Below, in pieces: positions 44,542 to 55,855 of a stretch of 64,000 nt of DNA. How positions within the stretch are numbered: position 1 is the stretch's first letter; each line of letters starts with the position of its first letter. The DNA comes from Ariolimax columbianus (taxonomy: Eukaryota > Mollusca > Gastropoda > Stylommatophora > Arionidae), in assembly GCA_036924085.1 (NCBI GenBank), contig JAVGWX010000007.1:98357141-98421140 (forward strand), read 5' to 3'. The translations under genes were made by a program, and so were the position numbers. The notes beneath the pieces were generated by a model that ran no database searches, was not told the origin of the DNA, and saw only the letters and a list, made by a program, of their open reading frames with translations.

Positions 44542-44829
44542 GCTGAGCAGCGCATGAGCTGCAGTGGTCAGCGACCCATAGCTGACTGCTAGCGTCAGGG
44601 CCAGCGAACCAGAGCTGAGCAGCGCATGAGCTGCAGTGGTCAGCGACCCATAGCTGACTGCTAGCGTCAGGGCCAGCGAACCAGAGCTGAGCAGCGCATG
44701 AGCTGCAGTGGTCAGCGACCCATAGCTGACTGCTAGCGTCAGGGCCAGCGAACCATAGCTGAGCAGCGCATGAGCTGCAGTGGTCAGCGACCCATAGCTG
44801 ACTGCTAGCGTCAGGGCCAGCGAACCATA
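44542..44829 (+). repeat. 72-bp expansion within SINE A, 4 copies
   Basis: GCTGAGCAGCGCATGAGCTG starts at 44542, 44614, 44686 and 44758. Each unit runs through CAGCGACCCATAGCTGACTG to CAGCGAACCAKAGCT. Other SINE A copies have one unit here. Units are nearly identical, so the expansion is recent. Confidence 0.95.
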
Positions 44830-44976
44830 GCTGCCAAGACCCTTCTACACCTCAACGCGGCGATCCTGGATAACAGGCTGCAGCAGGGCAGACTGGCTAA
44901 GGAGAGAGGGATCGAAGAGGGTAACCAGGTACTCAAAAAAATGCTTGCTGAAGTCGGATGTGTTGGACCGAAAGGT

Positions 44977-45424
44977 TGGCAAAAGAAGGTGCAAGGCTAC
45001 CACAAACAGATACCAGTATGACGTACGAAGAGTCCAAACGGCTTATCAAAGCCAGGTACATGTCCAAATGGGAAACCGAACATACTGGTTACACCAAAAA
45101 CGATGCCTATTACCAGTTGAACCGAAGAGAGCAGGTCGTTGTCTTCAGACTTCGCACTGGCCACAACAGACTGAGGTACCACCTTTTCAACAAATTGAAG
45201 ATAGGGTGTACCGACGAATGCCCGTGCGGTACTGGTAAAATGACCACTGAACATCTGCTGCAGAACTGCCCGACATACGAGGATCAGAGAGAGCAGATGT
45301 GGCCATTGCCAGTTGAACTGCAAGACAAGCTCTATGGTAGTGGCGAGAGTCTCAGGATGACCGCCGCTTTTTTCGAGAAAATAATGGTTACTGTCTGACT
45401 GTGTACGCAGAAGAAGAAGAAGAA
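44977..45424 (+). mobile_element. LINE 3' fragment inserted in SINE A, 12-bp target-site duplication
   Basis: GGACCGAAAGGT at 44965-44976 and 45425-45436 bounds the insert. It encodes an uninterrupted C-terminal segment: MTYEESKRLIKARYMSKWET, VFRLRTGHNRLRYHLFNKLK, and CPCGTGKMTTEHLLQNCPTY with a Cys-Cys-His-Cys finger. The stop is followed by a short 3' end, GTACGCAGAAGAAGAAG. This layout (RLRTGHNRLRYHL...CPCG...HLLQxCP) lies downstream of RNase H in LINEs and other retroelements. The open frame over the whole insert suggests a young copy. Confidence 0.9.
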
Positions 45425-45545
45425 GGACCGAAAGGTGCAAATATCGCAGCCAAGCTGTAAACTACAACACAACGCATTCCGTTCTCTGAACTACATTCTG
45501 CTACTTACCCTTTCAGGGTTTGGTAGTGGGAGATTGAGAACGAAC

Positions 45546-45566
45546 GAAGAAGAAGAAGAAGAAGAA

Positions 45567-45636
<70 letters not shown>
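45546..45636. repeat. (GAA)30 tail of SINE A
   Basis: Almost pure GAA, one GAG interruption near 45589. It extends the SINE A 3' tail and is far longer than in the other copies, so it expanded after insertion. Confidence 0.95.
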
Positions 45637-45638
<2 letters not shown>

Positions 45639-45912
45639 TAGTTACGGAGATTCAGGTGGCCGAGTGTGGAAGTCTTCTAAGCACGGAGACAAGCTTTCAA
45701 ATTCCCAGAAGTCGCAGGTTGTTTTATTTGGTTTTTGTTTTTATTTTGTTTTTGGAGGTATAGGGAATTTGAAGAAAAAAAATCAAGCTTGGCTACTGCG
45801 TAGTGACGGCAGTGTCTATCGGCTTTTGTTCACCAGCCCTATAAACCCTTGAGGTGAACACCGACCAACAATGGGATTGACCGCCATGACGATAGTCTTA
45901 TTGTGTGTACTT
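45637..45912. other. No gene recognised
   Basis: A 62-codon open frame without motifs. No repeat family seen. Confidence 0.4.
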
Positions 45913-46100
45913 GTGTGCTCGGTCCACAGATGTACTGTTACTTTGAGTGTGCTCGGTCCACAGATGTACTGTTACTTTGAGTGTGCTCGGTCCACAGATG
46001 TACTGTTACTTTGAGTGTGCTCGGTCCACAGATGTACTGTTACTTTGAGTGTGCTCGGTCCACAGATGTACTGTTACTTTGAGTGTGCTCGGTCCACTAA
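45913..46100. repeat. 34-bp minisatellite, 5.5 copies
   Basis: GTGTGCTCGGTCCACAGATG plus TACTGTTACTTTGA starts at 45913, 45947, 45981 and onward at 34-bp steps, nearly identical. Confidence 0.95.
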
Positions 46101-46510
46101 TATACTGCATGTTCACCTGTTCACTGACAGACAACGTTTCTATATCGTTGTATTAATATGAGAATGTTGGTGAAAACAACATCGTAGGTCAAGAGGGATT
46201 GAGGGAAGGTCAAAATTGGGCAGTCTAACAGAAGAAGGGGGTGTAGGAGGGATCTCGTCTATTCATCCTCGCGAGGGTCTGTCGCCCCTGTCAGATAATC
46301 AGACGTCAAAAGGCACTTGCTAGCGACCTCATGGGCAGGATGTTCTCCCTAGTTTCAATTACAGCCTCAATTGTTGACAGCCATTACCAAGACACTTCTA
46401 GGAGTGCTCCTTTATATGCCTCTGTTTCTGTTAGCCTGGGGATCCCGGGACAGCGAACATCTAATCTCGTTGATGTCTGGATTTGAATATATGAACCTTC
46501 CATTTTTCTT
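46101..46510. other. No gene recognised
   Basis: No coding motif or repeat family recognised. The open frame crossing 46371-46868 depends on the microsatellite that follows. Confidence 0.4.

Positions 46511-46512
<2 letters not shown>

Positions 46513-46592
<80 letters not shown>
46513..46592. repeat. (CT)n(CA)n compound microsatellite
   Basis: About 57 bp of CT followed by about 22 bp of CA. Confidence 0.95.
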
Positions 46593-46593
<1 letters not shown>

Positions 46594-46984
46594 ATCACAC
46601 AATCACAGTCTCACGCACTCCTTCATTTGCTATCTTACTGTCACAGATCAGGATAATGGAGGGGAACTGTAATATTCTGTTGGATAATTCTTGGTCTCCA
46701 ATAGTTATAAATCAAGGGCACGTCTACAAGAATGGATCGAGAGAGTGTAACCGGAAAAGTATAAAAACCGCCATTCATCTTCTCCGTGTTCTAATTCCGT
46801 CAAACCATTTTGTGGAGCATGGGTTCTGCACGGCATTTAGTTTATCGGAACTTTTTGACGAAGCTTGAATTCAGTTATTTTCAGTGAAGTTTCAGTAGCA
46901 ATGGTATTTACACGATAAGGTTGCCGACCACCTACACAACCTTCCTCAGTCGTCTCTTAAGATATGTTTGGTAGGGCGCAAAAT

Positions 46985-47085
46985 CGATGTTATTTTTGGT
47001 TAGGAGAAATGTCCATATTATGTTTGGTTGGGAGCAATATCCATATTATGTTTGGTTGGGAGCAATGTCCATATTATGTTTGTCG
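46985..47085. repeat. About 31-bp repeat, 3 copies
   Basis: GTTGGGAGCAATGTCCATAT plus TATGTTTG recurs at about 47024, 47055 and in diverged form at 46998. Confidence 0.85.
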
Positions 47086-47109
47086 TAGTATTCATCATCA
47101 TCTGAAATA

Positions 47110-47275
47110 GATCCAGCACCTCTCTCTATCTTTCTCTCTCTCACTTTATTCTATTCCTCTCCCTCTCTTTCTCCATGTTTCACATTATCTCTCCCCCCCC
47201 CTCTCTCTCTCTCTTTCTCTCTCTCTATCTCTTTCTCTCACACACACAAACACACACACATACACATATATACAC
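47110..47275. repeat. CT-rich and CA-rich low-complexity tract
   Basis: Mixed CTCTCT, TTTCTC and a short ACACACA segment, ending near 47270. Confidence 0.85.
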
Positions 47276-47294
47276 TCATCCAAACATCCTTCCT

Positions 47295-47715
47295 CGTGAG
47301 CAACATTGACGGAGGTAATAAACAACATTGACAGAGGTAATGAACAACATTGACAGAGGTAATGAACAACATTGACAGAGGTAATGAACAACACGGATGA
47401 ATGTAGAAAGCAACATTGACAGAGGTAATGAACAACATTGACAGAGGTAATAAACAACATTGACAGAGGTAATGAACAACATTGACAGAGGTAATAAACA
47501 ACATTGACAGAGGTAATGAACAGCACGGATGAATGTAGAAAGCAACATTCACAGAGGTAATGAACAACATTGACAGAGATAATGAACAACATTGACAGAG
47601 GAAATGAACAACATTGACAGAGGTAATAAACAACATTGGCAGAGGTAATGAACAACATTGACAGAGGTAATGAACAACACGGATGAAGGTAGAAAGCAAC
47701 ATTGACAGAGGTAGA
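47295..47715. repeat. 22-bp satellite, left block
   Basis: AACAACATTGACAGAGGTAATG repeats at 22-bp steps. A variant ACACGGATGAATGTAGAAAGC interrupts it three times (about 47390, 47522, 47670) at similar distances, showing a higher-order block. The unit is related to the 22-bp unit at 49256-51035. Confidence 0.95.
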
Positions 47716-47764
47716 AATACATGCAAGGAGTTGTAAACAGGAGACACCAACGGCTCATGAACAT

Positions 47765-48143
47765 TACAGATAGAAGTAAGAGAACAAGAAGCGAGATGTC
47801 ACGAATGACGTGGGCAGAGAAGAATGGGCCCGATAACGACAGTAGCGATCACAAAGAAAGAGGATGAATGGATTTACACTGGAGATAAAATGACAGACTA
47901 CCATCGGGTCATTATGAATCTGGGGAGAGAAGGCAGAGACAGGTGTGGTAGGAAAGACAGCCTCAAGGTTAAACAAATAAGTGACAATGCTCAGAATTAT
48001 GATGTTGTTATATATACCGATGGATCTGTGGGGCGCAGTAAGAAAGCCGGTTGGGGCTTCTCTGCTAGAGTGAGAGGCAAGGTCGTTGCCGAGAGGAGCG
48101 ATGCAACAAACAACAACGCTCAGTATCAGAATGGAGATCGAGG
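47765..48143 (+). mobile_element. LINE RNase H fragment, 5' part
   Basis: NAQNYDVVIYTDGSVGRSKK and AGWGFSARVRGKVVAERSDA (48000-48090) match the start of RNase H, with the first catalytic Asp in YTDGSV. Upstream 47765-47990 is the short pre-RNase H linker. The frame continues to NNNAQYQNGD, where SINE B is inserted. Confidence 0.8.
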
Positions 48144-48402
48144 ACCACGTGGGCTAGTGGTTAAGTGACCCGACTCACAATCTGAAGGTATGGGTTCGCT
48201 CCCCATCACAGCACCGGCCGTTACCACGGGGAAGCAAACCCTTAGAAAATGCAGGACGTAGCAGATACATAATATACGCTATAAAACAATGTATACAGAA
48301 GTCGGATGTACTGGGCCGACAGGTGCAAAAAAACCAACACATAGTGCAATGCACACAACCTTGGGGAATGGACAAATAAGGCGAACGCAAAAAAAAAATA
48401 AT
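48144..48402 (+). mobile_element. SINE B, full-length, with 12-bp target-site duplication
   Basis: TGGAGATCGAGG (48132-48143) and TGGAGATTGAGG (48403-48414) flank the insert with one mismatch. The head has A-box GTGGGCTAGTGGTTAAGTGA and B-box GGGTTCGCTCCC (48192-48203). The body carries GAAGTCGGATGTACTGGGCC and GACAGGTGCAAA, and the 3' end is GGACAAATAAGGCGAACGC followed by A-rich sequence. It interrupts an RNase H domain; the reading continues on both sides. Confidence 0.92.
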
Positions 48403-48414
48403 TGGAGATTGAGG

Positions 48415-48890
48415 CCGTGACTTCAACTCTCGGGTCACTGTCTGAGACCTCTTTAATGAGAGCCGTAATCGTCGGACTCACAATTCTTGCTTCTGTATGT
48501 AGCTGTGGCAGGAGTGGATAGTGGATAGTGGATATAGAGGTCTCGACCCTTTGGGAACTTGTGTGTATCTAATGTCCAGGCTATGCTGGTGTTTGCGGGA
48601 ATGAAGGGTTAAAACCCTGGCCACATGGACTCCCGTAGTGGTGAAATTTGCAATGAAAAGAGGTGATATTTTGAAACTGATCAATGATCGCCTTTTGGAT
48701 GAACCAACAATGCACAGATTGCAGGATTTTGAAATTATTCGCTGGTCCAACAGAGAGGGGCGCATGAGAGGAGGAAGCAGGAGTATGTACAACCAGCGAG
48801 CTACTGGAAACCTCGGTATCTACACTTCTCACCATTTGCTGAGAGGAACTGGGCGTCTATAAGTGCAGCGAATTCTTTTTTTAACAGAGC
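48415..48890 (+). mobile_element. LINE RNase H fragment, 3' part and C-terminus
   Basis: Continues after the SINE as EAVTSTLGSLSETSLMRAVI, the next RNase H block with its catalytic Glu, then a frameshifted CPGYAGVCGNE-like segment near 48565-48600. The C-terminus reads KRGDILKLINDRLLDEPTMH, RLQDFEIIRWSNREGRMRGG and TGNLGIYTSHHLLRGTGRL. This is the post-RNase H end of a LINE or related retroelement. Confidence 0.8.
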
Positions 48891-48949
48891 AGAATGTTAA
48901 ATGAAGAAACTAATATTGATATAGGTAGAAAAGACAAAGGTTGTTGTTG

Positions 48950-49255
48950 TTACTGGTGTTATTGACTATCTTCAATGAGTAACTTTACTCATGTGTGCGC
49001 CCTTATTAGGGTGATAGGTGGCGAGTTGCGGTATGTTTTATCACAATCCGAGCGTGCTGATGAAGGTAGAGCGGGAGCCTCCAGGCGGAGGTGCATTGCT
49101 AGGCGTCATCTGCGCGTCGTTCCTACTACGGGACACGTCGATCTCTCACTTGGTTAGCCAGTCTGTCATAAATAGTATATGTCCAGGGAGAACTGCGGGC
49201 ACGTCAGGTAGGGATCTTGATCAGTATATTTTTAATGACCCTGACTAACATGTCT
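48950..49255 (+). mobile_element. Dispersed repeat E, copy E3
   Basis: Begins after TTGTTGTTGTT. Has ATGAGTAACTTTACTCAT (a short hairpin), GGTGGCGAGTTGCGGTA, CCGAGCGTGCTGATGAAGGT, TACGGGACACGTCGATCTC, CCAGGGAGAAC, then GATCTTGATCAGTATATTTT and TGACCCTGACTAACATGTCT. It carries a single terminal unit and then meets the 22-bp satellite. Confidence 0.8.
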
Positions 49256-51035
49256 GATCGCCAAATGTAGAAAATAACATTGCAGGAAGTAGAAAACAAA
49301 AACTGACAAACATAGAACGTAACATTGACAGATAACATTGACTGAGGTAGAGAACAACATTGACAGAGACAGAAAGCAACATCTACATTGGAAGAAAGCA
49401 ACATTGATAAATGAAGAATCAACATTGACAGAGATATAAAGCAAAATTGATAAAGGAAGAAATCAACATTGACAGAGATATAAAGCAAAATTGATAAAGG
49501 AAGAAATCAACATTGACAGAGATATAAAGCAAAATTGATAAAGGAAGAAATCAACATTGACAGAGATATAAAGCAAAATTGATAAAGGAAGAAATCAACA
49601 TTGACAGAGATATAAAGCAAAATTGATAAAGGAAGAAATCAACATTGACAGAGATATAAAGCAAAATTGATAAAGGAAGAAATCAACATTGACAGAGATA
49701 TAAAGCAAAATTGATAAAGGAAGAAATCAACATTGACAGAGATATAAAGCAAAATTGATAAAGGAAGAAATCAACATTGACATATAGAATGCAACATTGA
49801 CTATCAAAGACATCAACATTGACAGAAATAGAAAGCAACATTGACAAAGGAAAAAATCAACTTTGGCAAAGGCAGAAACGAACATTGACCAAGTTAGAAA
49901 GATTTATTGACCAAGTTAGAAAGAAACATTGGCACAGATATAAGACAACTGTCATTTATAGAAAGCAATATTGGCAAAGGTAGAAAACAACATTGACAAA
50001 TGAAGAAAACAATATTGACAAATGTAGAAAGCAATATTGACAAATGTAGAAAACAACAATGACATATATAGAAAGCAATATTTACAAAGGTAGAAGTATC
50101 ATTGACAAAGGTAGAAAGTAACATTGACAAAGGTAGAAAGTAACATTGACAAAGGTAGAAAGTAACATTGACAAAGGTAGAAAGTAACATTGACAAAGGT
50201 AGAAAGTAACATTGACAAAGGTAGAAAGTAACATTGACAAAGGTAGAAAGTAACATTGACAAAGGTAGAAAGTATCATTGACAAAGGTAGAAAGTATCAT
50301 TGACAAAGGTAGAAAGTAACATTGACAAAGGTAGAAAGTAACATTGACAAAGGTAGAAAGTAACATTGACAAAGGTAGAAAGTAACATTGACAAAGGTAG
50401 AAAGTAACATTGACAAAGGTAGAAAGTAACTTAGACAAAGGCAGAAGTAACATTGACAAAGGCAGAAGTAACATTGACAAAGGTAGAAAGTAACATTGAC
50501 AAAGGTAGAAATAACATTGACAAAGGTAGAAAGTAACATTGACAAAGGTAGAAAGTAACATTGACAAAGGTAGAAAGTAACATTGACAAAGGTAGAAAGT
50601 AACATTGACAAAGGTAGAAAGTAACATTGACAAAGGTAGAAAGTAACTTAGACAAAGGCAGAAGTAACATTGACAAAGGCAGAAGTAACATTGACAAAGG
50701 TAGAAAGTAACATTGACAAAGGTAGAAAGTAACATTGACAAAGGTAGAAAGTAACATTGACAAAGGTAGAAAGTAACATTGACAAAGGTAGAAAGTAACT
50801 TAGACAAAGGCAGAAGTAACATTGACAAAGGCAGAAGTAACATTGACAAAGGTAGAAAGTAACATTGACAAAGGTAGAAAGTAACATTGACAAAGGTAGA
50901 AAGTAACATTGACAAAGGTAGAAAGTAACATTGACAAAGGTAGAAAGTAACATTGACAAAGGTAGAAAGTAACATTGACAAAGGCAGAAGTAACATTGAA
51001 AAAGGTAGAAAGTAACATTGACAAAGATAAAGACG
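49256..51035. repeat. 22-bp satellite, right block (44-bp dimers then 22-bp monomers)
   Basis: From about 49428 to 49790 the array is a 44-bp dimer containing AAAGCAAAATTGATAAAGGA and AGAAATCAACATTGACAGAG. From about 50090 to 51030 it is a 22-bp monomer AAAGGTAGAAAGTAACATTG(AC). A marker block with AACTTAGACAAAGGCAGAAG occurs at 50428, 50645 and 50797, so multi-unit segments were duplicated. Minus-strand frames up to 318 codons are artefacts. Confidence 0.95.
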
Positions 51036-51139
51036 CAAACCAAGATGGTAATACCAGGGTTAATTAACAAAGTTTGACACAAAGTGTGAAAATCTATTTC
51101 TACTTGCAAACATAGCATCACAACAACAACACAAATGTT

Positions 51140-51290
51140 TGTGTGCTCTTATTTCTCTATTTGTCAATGAGGTGTGGGCTGCATTATGTTTTTGGGGGTT
51201 AATTTTACGCATGTCAGGCAAGTACATCCGACTTCGACATGCATTTAATGTAAGCGTCTGCTTCCTCTCGCATTTTCTAAGGATTTGCCA
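51140..51290 (-). mobile_element. SINE B, 3' fragment
   Basis: On the minus strand: GGCAAATCCTTAGAAAATGC, ACATTAAATGCATGTCGAAG, TCGGATGTACTTGCC and a terminal AGAAATAAGAGCAC block. Matches the other SINE B copies; the head is missing. Confidence 0.8.
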
Positions 51291-51367
51291 AAGAATACAC
51301 AGTACAGATCTGGCAGGTGGGGTCTCATGGGTGGAACTAAAAAAGACGGTCCAAATTGTAGAAATCA

Positions 51368-52035
51368 TTTGTTGTAGTCCTATTTCGTCGTCTGTGGAGA
51401 ACATCCTCTGGTGTCTTATATCGTAATTTGTGGAGAACACCCTCTGGTGTTTTATTTCGTAGTTTGTGGAGAACACCCTCTGGTGTCTTATATCGTAGTT
51501 TGTGGAGAACATCCTCTTTTGTCTTATATCGTAGTTTGTGGAGAACATCCTCTGGTGTTTTATTTCGTAGTTTGTGGAGAACACCCTCTGGTGTCTTATA
51601 TCGTAGTTTGTGGAGAACATCCTCTGGTGTCTTATATCGTAGTTTGTGGAGAACATCCTCTGGTGTCTTATATCGTAGTTTGTGGAGAACATCCTCTGTT
51701 GTCTTATATCGTAGTTTGTGTAGATCATCCTTTATAATCCTATATTTCAGTTTGTGGGAGATCATCCTTTGTTGTTCTATATTGTAGTCTGTTAAGATCA
51801 TCTTTTGTTGTCTTATATTGTAGTCTGTTAAGATCATCTTCTGTTGTCTTATATTGTAGTCTGTTAAGATCATCTTCTGTTGTCTTATATTGTAGTCTGT
51901 TAAGATCATCTTCTGTTGTCTTATATTGTAGTCTGTTAAGATCATCTTCTGGTCTTATATTGTAGTCTGTTAAGATCACCTTCTGTTGTCTTATATTGTA
52001 GTCTGTTAAGATCACCTTCTGTTGTCCTGCATTCA
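51368..52035. repeat. 36-bp satellite with two subfamilies
   Basis: The left part (to about 51780) has units TTGTGGAGAACATCCTCTGG plus TGTCTTATATCGTAGT. The right part (about 51785-52030) has CTGTTAAGATCATCTTCTGT plus TGTCTTATATTGTAGT. Both are 36 bp, so they are diverged halves of one array. Open frames on both strands come from the unit length. Confidence 0.95.
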
Positions 52036-53284
52036 AAATGGATTTTAGAAACTAGTCAGGTTTCTTGTACGTCACATCCTGTTAGTTTTGTATCAATGTG
52101 TCACTTCAAAACGTGCACGATATGGTTTGACTCTTGGATGCACACGTCATTGAAGTAATGCATCGTCTTCATTCTCTTGTAAATGGCCACACCTATTTCC
52201 CTCACAAAGGTGCCGTCTGTCACAGTCTTCTCTTGCCGACATACAGCTTGGGCCAAAACTGGGTTAGAGGTGACCATTCTCTCACTCTGTTCCTCTCATG
52301 GAATCAGCAGAGTTGGAGAACACGTTGCATAGTCAATGTGTATTCCAAACGCCATTTGGCTGTGTACCCGTATTATCATTTGTTGAACAGGTGGTGTCAT
52401 AGTCTGCAATGACCAGTTCGAATTCTAAATATTTCCAAGGCCCTTTCTGGATAATGTGTAGAATACATATGTTTTATTGGACTGTGCGGTCTCTGCGCAA
52501 TTTCTCTTCGAGGTTGTATTTTGTGAGTTTTTTTCATTTCTCCATACGTTGTTTCTTCAAGTTTATTCTTCCACACGTTGTGACTAGTCCATCTGCCTTC
52601 TCAAATCCATGTACATGAATTCATTGTATTTTCACGCTGTTGAAATTGTACCTGGTCTCAATGATTGATACTGACAGGCTGTGCAAGTCGTTGTTTTTAA
52701 TAGTATCTGAAAACTGTTGTGGCTGTCAGACAATTTAAGAGGAACCATGTTTTAACGCTCACATGGTCTTTGTTTTCCATCATGACTATTGCAGATGTTC
52801 TTAGTGCCTCTGCGTTGGGTTTGAAGGTATTTGATAATAGTCCTCTAGCCAACCTAATTTGTTTTTCTTGCCCGTCCTTTAACTATTTGTAGATGCAATC
52901 ATGTTTGGTAACTCTCGTTGCTAGGACGCCTGTGTATTGAAAGGTCCACTCTGTGGTTCAATGTTTCTTTCAGATGTATCCCAATGATTTATGATTTCTC
53001 TCTGTTGTATCGGCTTGTCTACAATTTTGCATTACTTGTGGTCAGTTGTAGAAGATCTTGAGAGTTTCAACGTGGACAACAAAACGTTACGAGCTTCAAC
53101 ACAGAAAATACTAAAACCTGCGTTAACCATACAAGATAATTCATTTATTTACAAATATATTTGCTCCACTGTTGGCTCTCAGAGTGGTACTGGATACCGA
53201 TACAGTAACAGAGTCTCTTAACTCAGCACTCACAGATACAGCAACAGAGATCCTGGGGTGATACCAAACAAAAAATAAGCCACG
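52036..53284. other. No gene recognised; possible old retroelement remnant
   Basis: The minus strand near 52130-52290 reads VLAQAVCRQEKTVTDGTFVR and EIGVAIYKRM, which looks coding-like but is not a family I can name. The rest has scattered short frames. Confidence 0.35.
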
Positions 53285-55205
53285 ATGACCAAAGAAATTC
53301 TAGACCTTTATGATAGAAGAAGGTCACTGAAAAACCAAAAACATTCACCTTATGAGGTCTGCAGATATAAAGAGGTAAATAAAGCCATACAACAAAAGAT
53401 GAGAGAGGCGAAAGAAGAGTGCATATGTGAGCAATATACAAACATAGAAGAGAGATTAGACAGAAATGACGCTAAAGGACCATACAAGGTGGTCAAAGAA
53501 CTGGTGACACCAAGACAAAGCAGGAACTTTATGATCTAGGATAAAAGCGACAAGTGCCTTATTGAGGGAAATGACGTACTGGCACGATGGACAGAGTACT
53601 GTTCTGAGCTATACAATTATGAGGGACGAAATAAACCTGAGAAAACATTCCCTCCAACACCTACAAATATAGAGGGTAACCAACTGATAACGAAGGAAGA
53701 GGTAGCTGCATCGGTAAAGACATTGAGAAGAGGGAAGGCGGCCGACGTGGACGATATACCAGCAGAGCTCTTACAGGCAGGTGGGGAGGTAGTGGTGGAA
53801 GGCCTGACACACATCTGCAACAAAATATGGGCGACAGGAAACTGGCCGGACTTATGGACAAAATCAATGGTTATACCGTTACATAAGTCTGGAAACCTAA
53901 AGCTGTGCCAAAATTACAGAACCATAAGCCTCATTAGCCACCCTAGCAAGGTCATGCTTAGATTAATCTTCGACCGATTGAAACCTCAAGCAGAGAACAT
54001 CATCGCTGAGGAGCAAGCAGGGTTCAGACAGACGAATCACTACAGAACAGATATTTAATTTAAGGCTGCTAAGCGAGAAATATCTAGAACAGCAGCAAAC
54101 ACTGTATCATGTGTTTGTTGATTTCAAGAAGGCGTTTGATAGGGTATGGTATAAAGCGCCATGGGCAACCGTGAGGATGTATAAAATCAACGGAAATATT
54201 AAAACGGTCCTTGAACACCTGAATGACAAGGTATCCAGTGCAGTTCTTTTGAGTGGGAGACGCAGGGACTGGTCTCGCACATCAGTCAGTGTGAGACAGG
54301 GGTGTACACTCTCCAACTCTTTTCAATATATTTCTTGAGCCAATTATGAGTGAGGCACTTGGAGATTACGTTGGTACTGTCAAGATAGGGAGCAAACGAT
54401 TACCAATCTTCGTTTTGCAGATGACATCGACGGGTTGGCGGACACAGAAGTGGGTCAGAAGACTTGATGAAATAGCTCTTGACTCTGGTATTGAGATAAA
54501 GGCTGGAAAGACAAAATTAATGGCCAACAACGCCGAAGGTTTCAATAGTAGTATACAATGTAATGACCAGGAACTCGAAGTGGTCAAGCGTTTTAAATAT
54601 ATGGCTTCGATTGTCAGTGATGAAGGATCAAAATGTGAAGTGTTGGCCAGTATAGCATAAATAATACGGCGCTTGCACGGCGTAACAAAATCTGGCAAGG
54701 TAAACGGTTAGCACTATGCACGAAAATCAGATTTATGTGTACATTGGTTCTGTCAATATTCATCTATGTTTATGTGACATGGACAATTATAGCTGGCCTG
54801 CAGCGGAGCATACAGGCTTTGAGGATGAGATGTTTCCGAAGACTTTAAAAAGGTCACGTACAGAGATCGAGTTACAAATGAGAAAATACGAGATAGAATT
54901 ACAACAGAAATAGGGCCTTTTGAAGACCTCTTGGCAACTGTCAAAAGAAGGAAACTTGCTTGGTACGGTCACATATCGAGATCAAATGGTCTTGCAAATA
55001 CGATCCTGCACGGAAAGGTGCAAGGCAGACGACGAAAAGGCCGCCTCAAAAAGAAGTGAGAGGACAACATAAAAGAATGGACCAATCTCCGACCAGAAGA
55101 GGCACAGGCAGCGGCCGCTGACATATAAGTGTGCCATGTGGTTGTGAGGATGTCTTCTAGTGTGCCCCAACGACCTCACTGGTTACGGGATGACCTGACC
55201 TGATA
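53285..55205 (+). mobile_element. RTE-like LINE, linker to C-terminus, several frameshifts
   Basis: In order: MTKEILDLYDRRRSLKNQKH, VNKAIQQKMREAKEECICEQ, DVLARWTEYCSELYNYEG, GKAADVDDIPAELLQAGGE, MVIPLHKSGNLKLCQNYRTI, SLISHPSKVMLRLIFDRLKP, EEQAGFRQ, then after a frameshift VFVDFKKAFDRVW (motif A, near 54111-54150), VSVRQGCTLS, FADDIDGLAD (motif C, near 54414-54440, in another frame), ELEVVKRFKYMASIVSDEGS, and the C-terminus with AWYGHI and NDLTGYGMT-type end. The endonuclease is missing, so it is 5'-truncated. It is the best-preserved member of its subfamily here apart from frameshifts. Confidence 0.88.
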
Positions 55206-55589
55206 TTTGTTACAACAATATCAAACAAAATAAAAGAGCTACTAATCTAAATGATGTTATATACTAATTCGTTGTCTTCTGCCGTTCCTCCGGGTCGTCA
55301 ATGCTGTTGGATGAATCTGACGTCTTCCGGGTTTACTGTTCTAGACTGTCGAACGTATGAAGAAGTGTTAGAAGGAGCTCCAGTTGGAGACTCCAGCTAC
55401 AAATTACTCTCATATTGAACAATGAACAGGGTTTAGAAGGAAGTTCCGAAGGAGACTCCAGCTACAACTCACTTCTATACCAGTTACCAGTTCGCAGGCA
55501 TCTGGGGCGTGTCTATCTGCTGCCCGTGTTACACCCCTACTGAACAAATACGTTCTCTGAGGGATCTTATCATGCACCTCCCTTTACGT

Positions 55590-55855
55590 ATCCACGTTCC
55601 TTTATGATCGCTGTCCCAGGATTTCTGAGAATCCTTATTGTAACATGTACCATGAGCCTTTGAGATCGCTGTCCCAGAATTTCTCAGAATCCTCATTGTA
55701 ACATGTACCATGAGCCTTTGGGATCGCTGTCCCAGGATTTCTCAGAATCCTTATTGTAACATGTCCTATGAGCCTTTGGGATCGCTCTCTCAGGATTTCT
55801 CAGAATCCTTATTGTAACATGTACCACGAGCCTTTGGGATCGCTGCCCAAGGACG
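55590..55855. repeat. 58-bp minisatellite, about 4.5 copies
   Basis: ACCATGAGCCTTTGGGATCG, CTGTCCCAGGATTTCTCAGA and ATCCTTATTGTAACATGT repeat at about 58 bp. The first units (AGAATCCTTATTG near 55628) are the most diverged. Confidence 0.9.

Larger units (their letters stand above)
44542..45560 (+). mobile_element. SINE A, tandemly expanded and split by a LINE
   Basis: SINE A body blocks run from 44542 to 44976 and resume at 45425-45560, ending GAGAACGAACGAAGAAGAAG. Between lies a 448-bp LINE fragment with a 12-bp duplication. The 5' part contains four 72-bp units. The tRNA-like head is absent. After the tail, a pure GAA tract extends to about 45636. Confidence 0.9.

Noticed and set aside
45435..45641. 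Plus-strand frame ending in a long Glu string
   Set aside because: It is the SINE A tail plus its GAA microsatellite.
50082..51038. 318-codon minus-strand frame rich in Leu, Cys and Phe
   Set aside because: Product of the 22-bp satellite; the same peptide words appear in all three frames.
55590..55855. Regular direct repeats that could suggest a CRISPR array
   Set aside because: No unique spacers; units are contiguous. No cas-like genes, and the genome is eukaryotic. The same applies to all other arrays.
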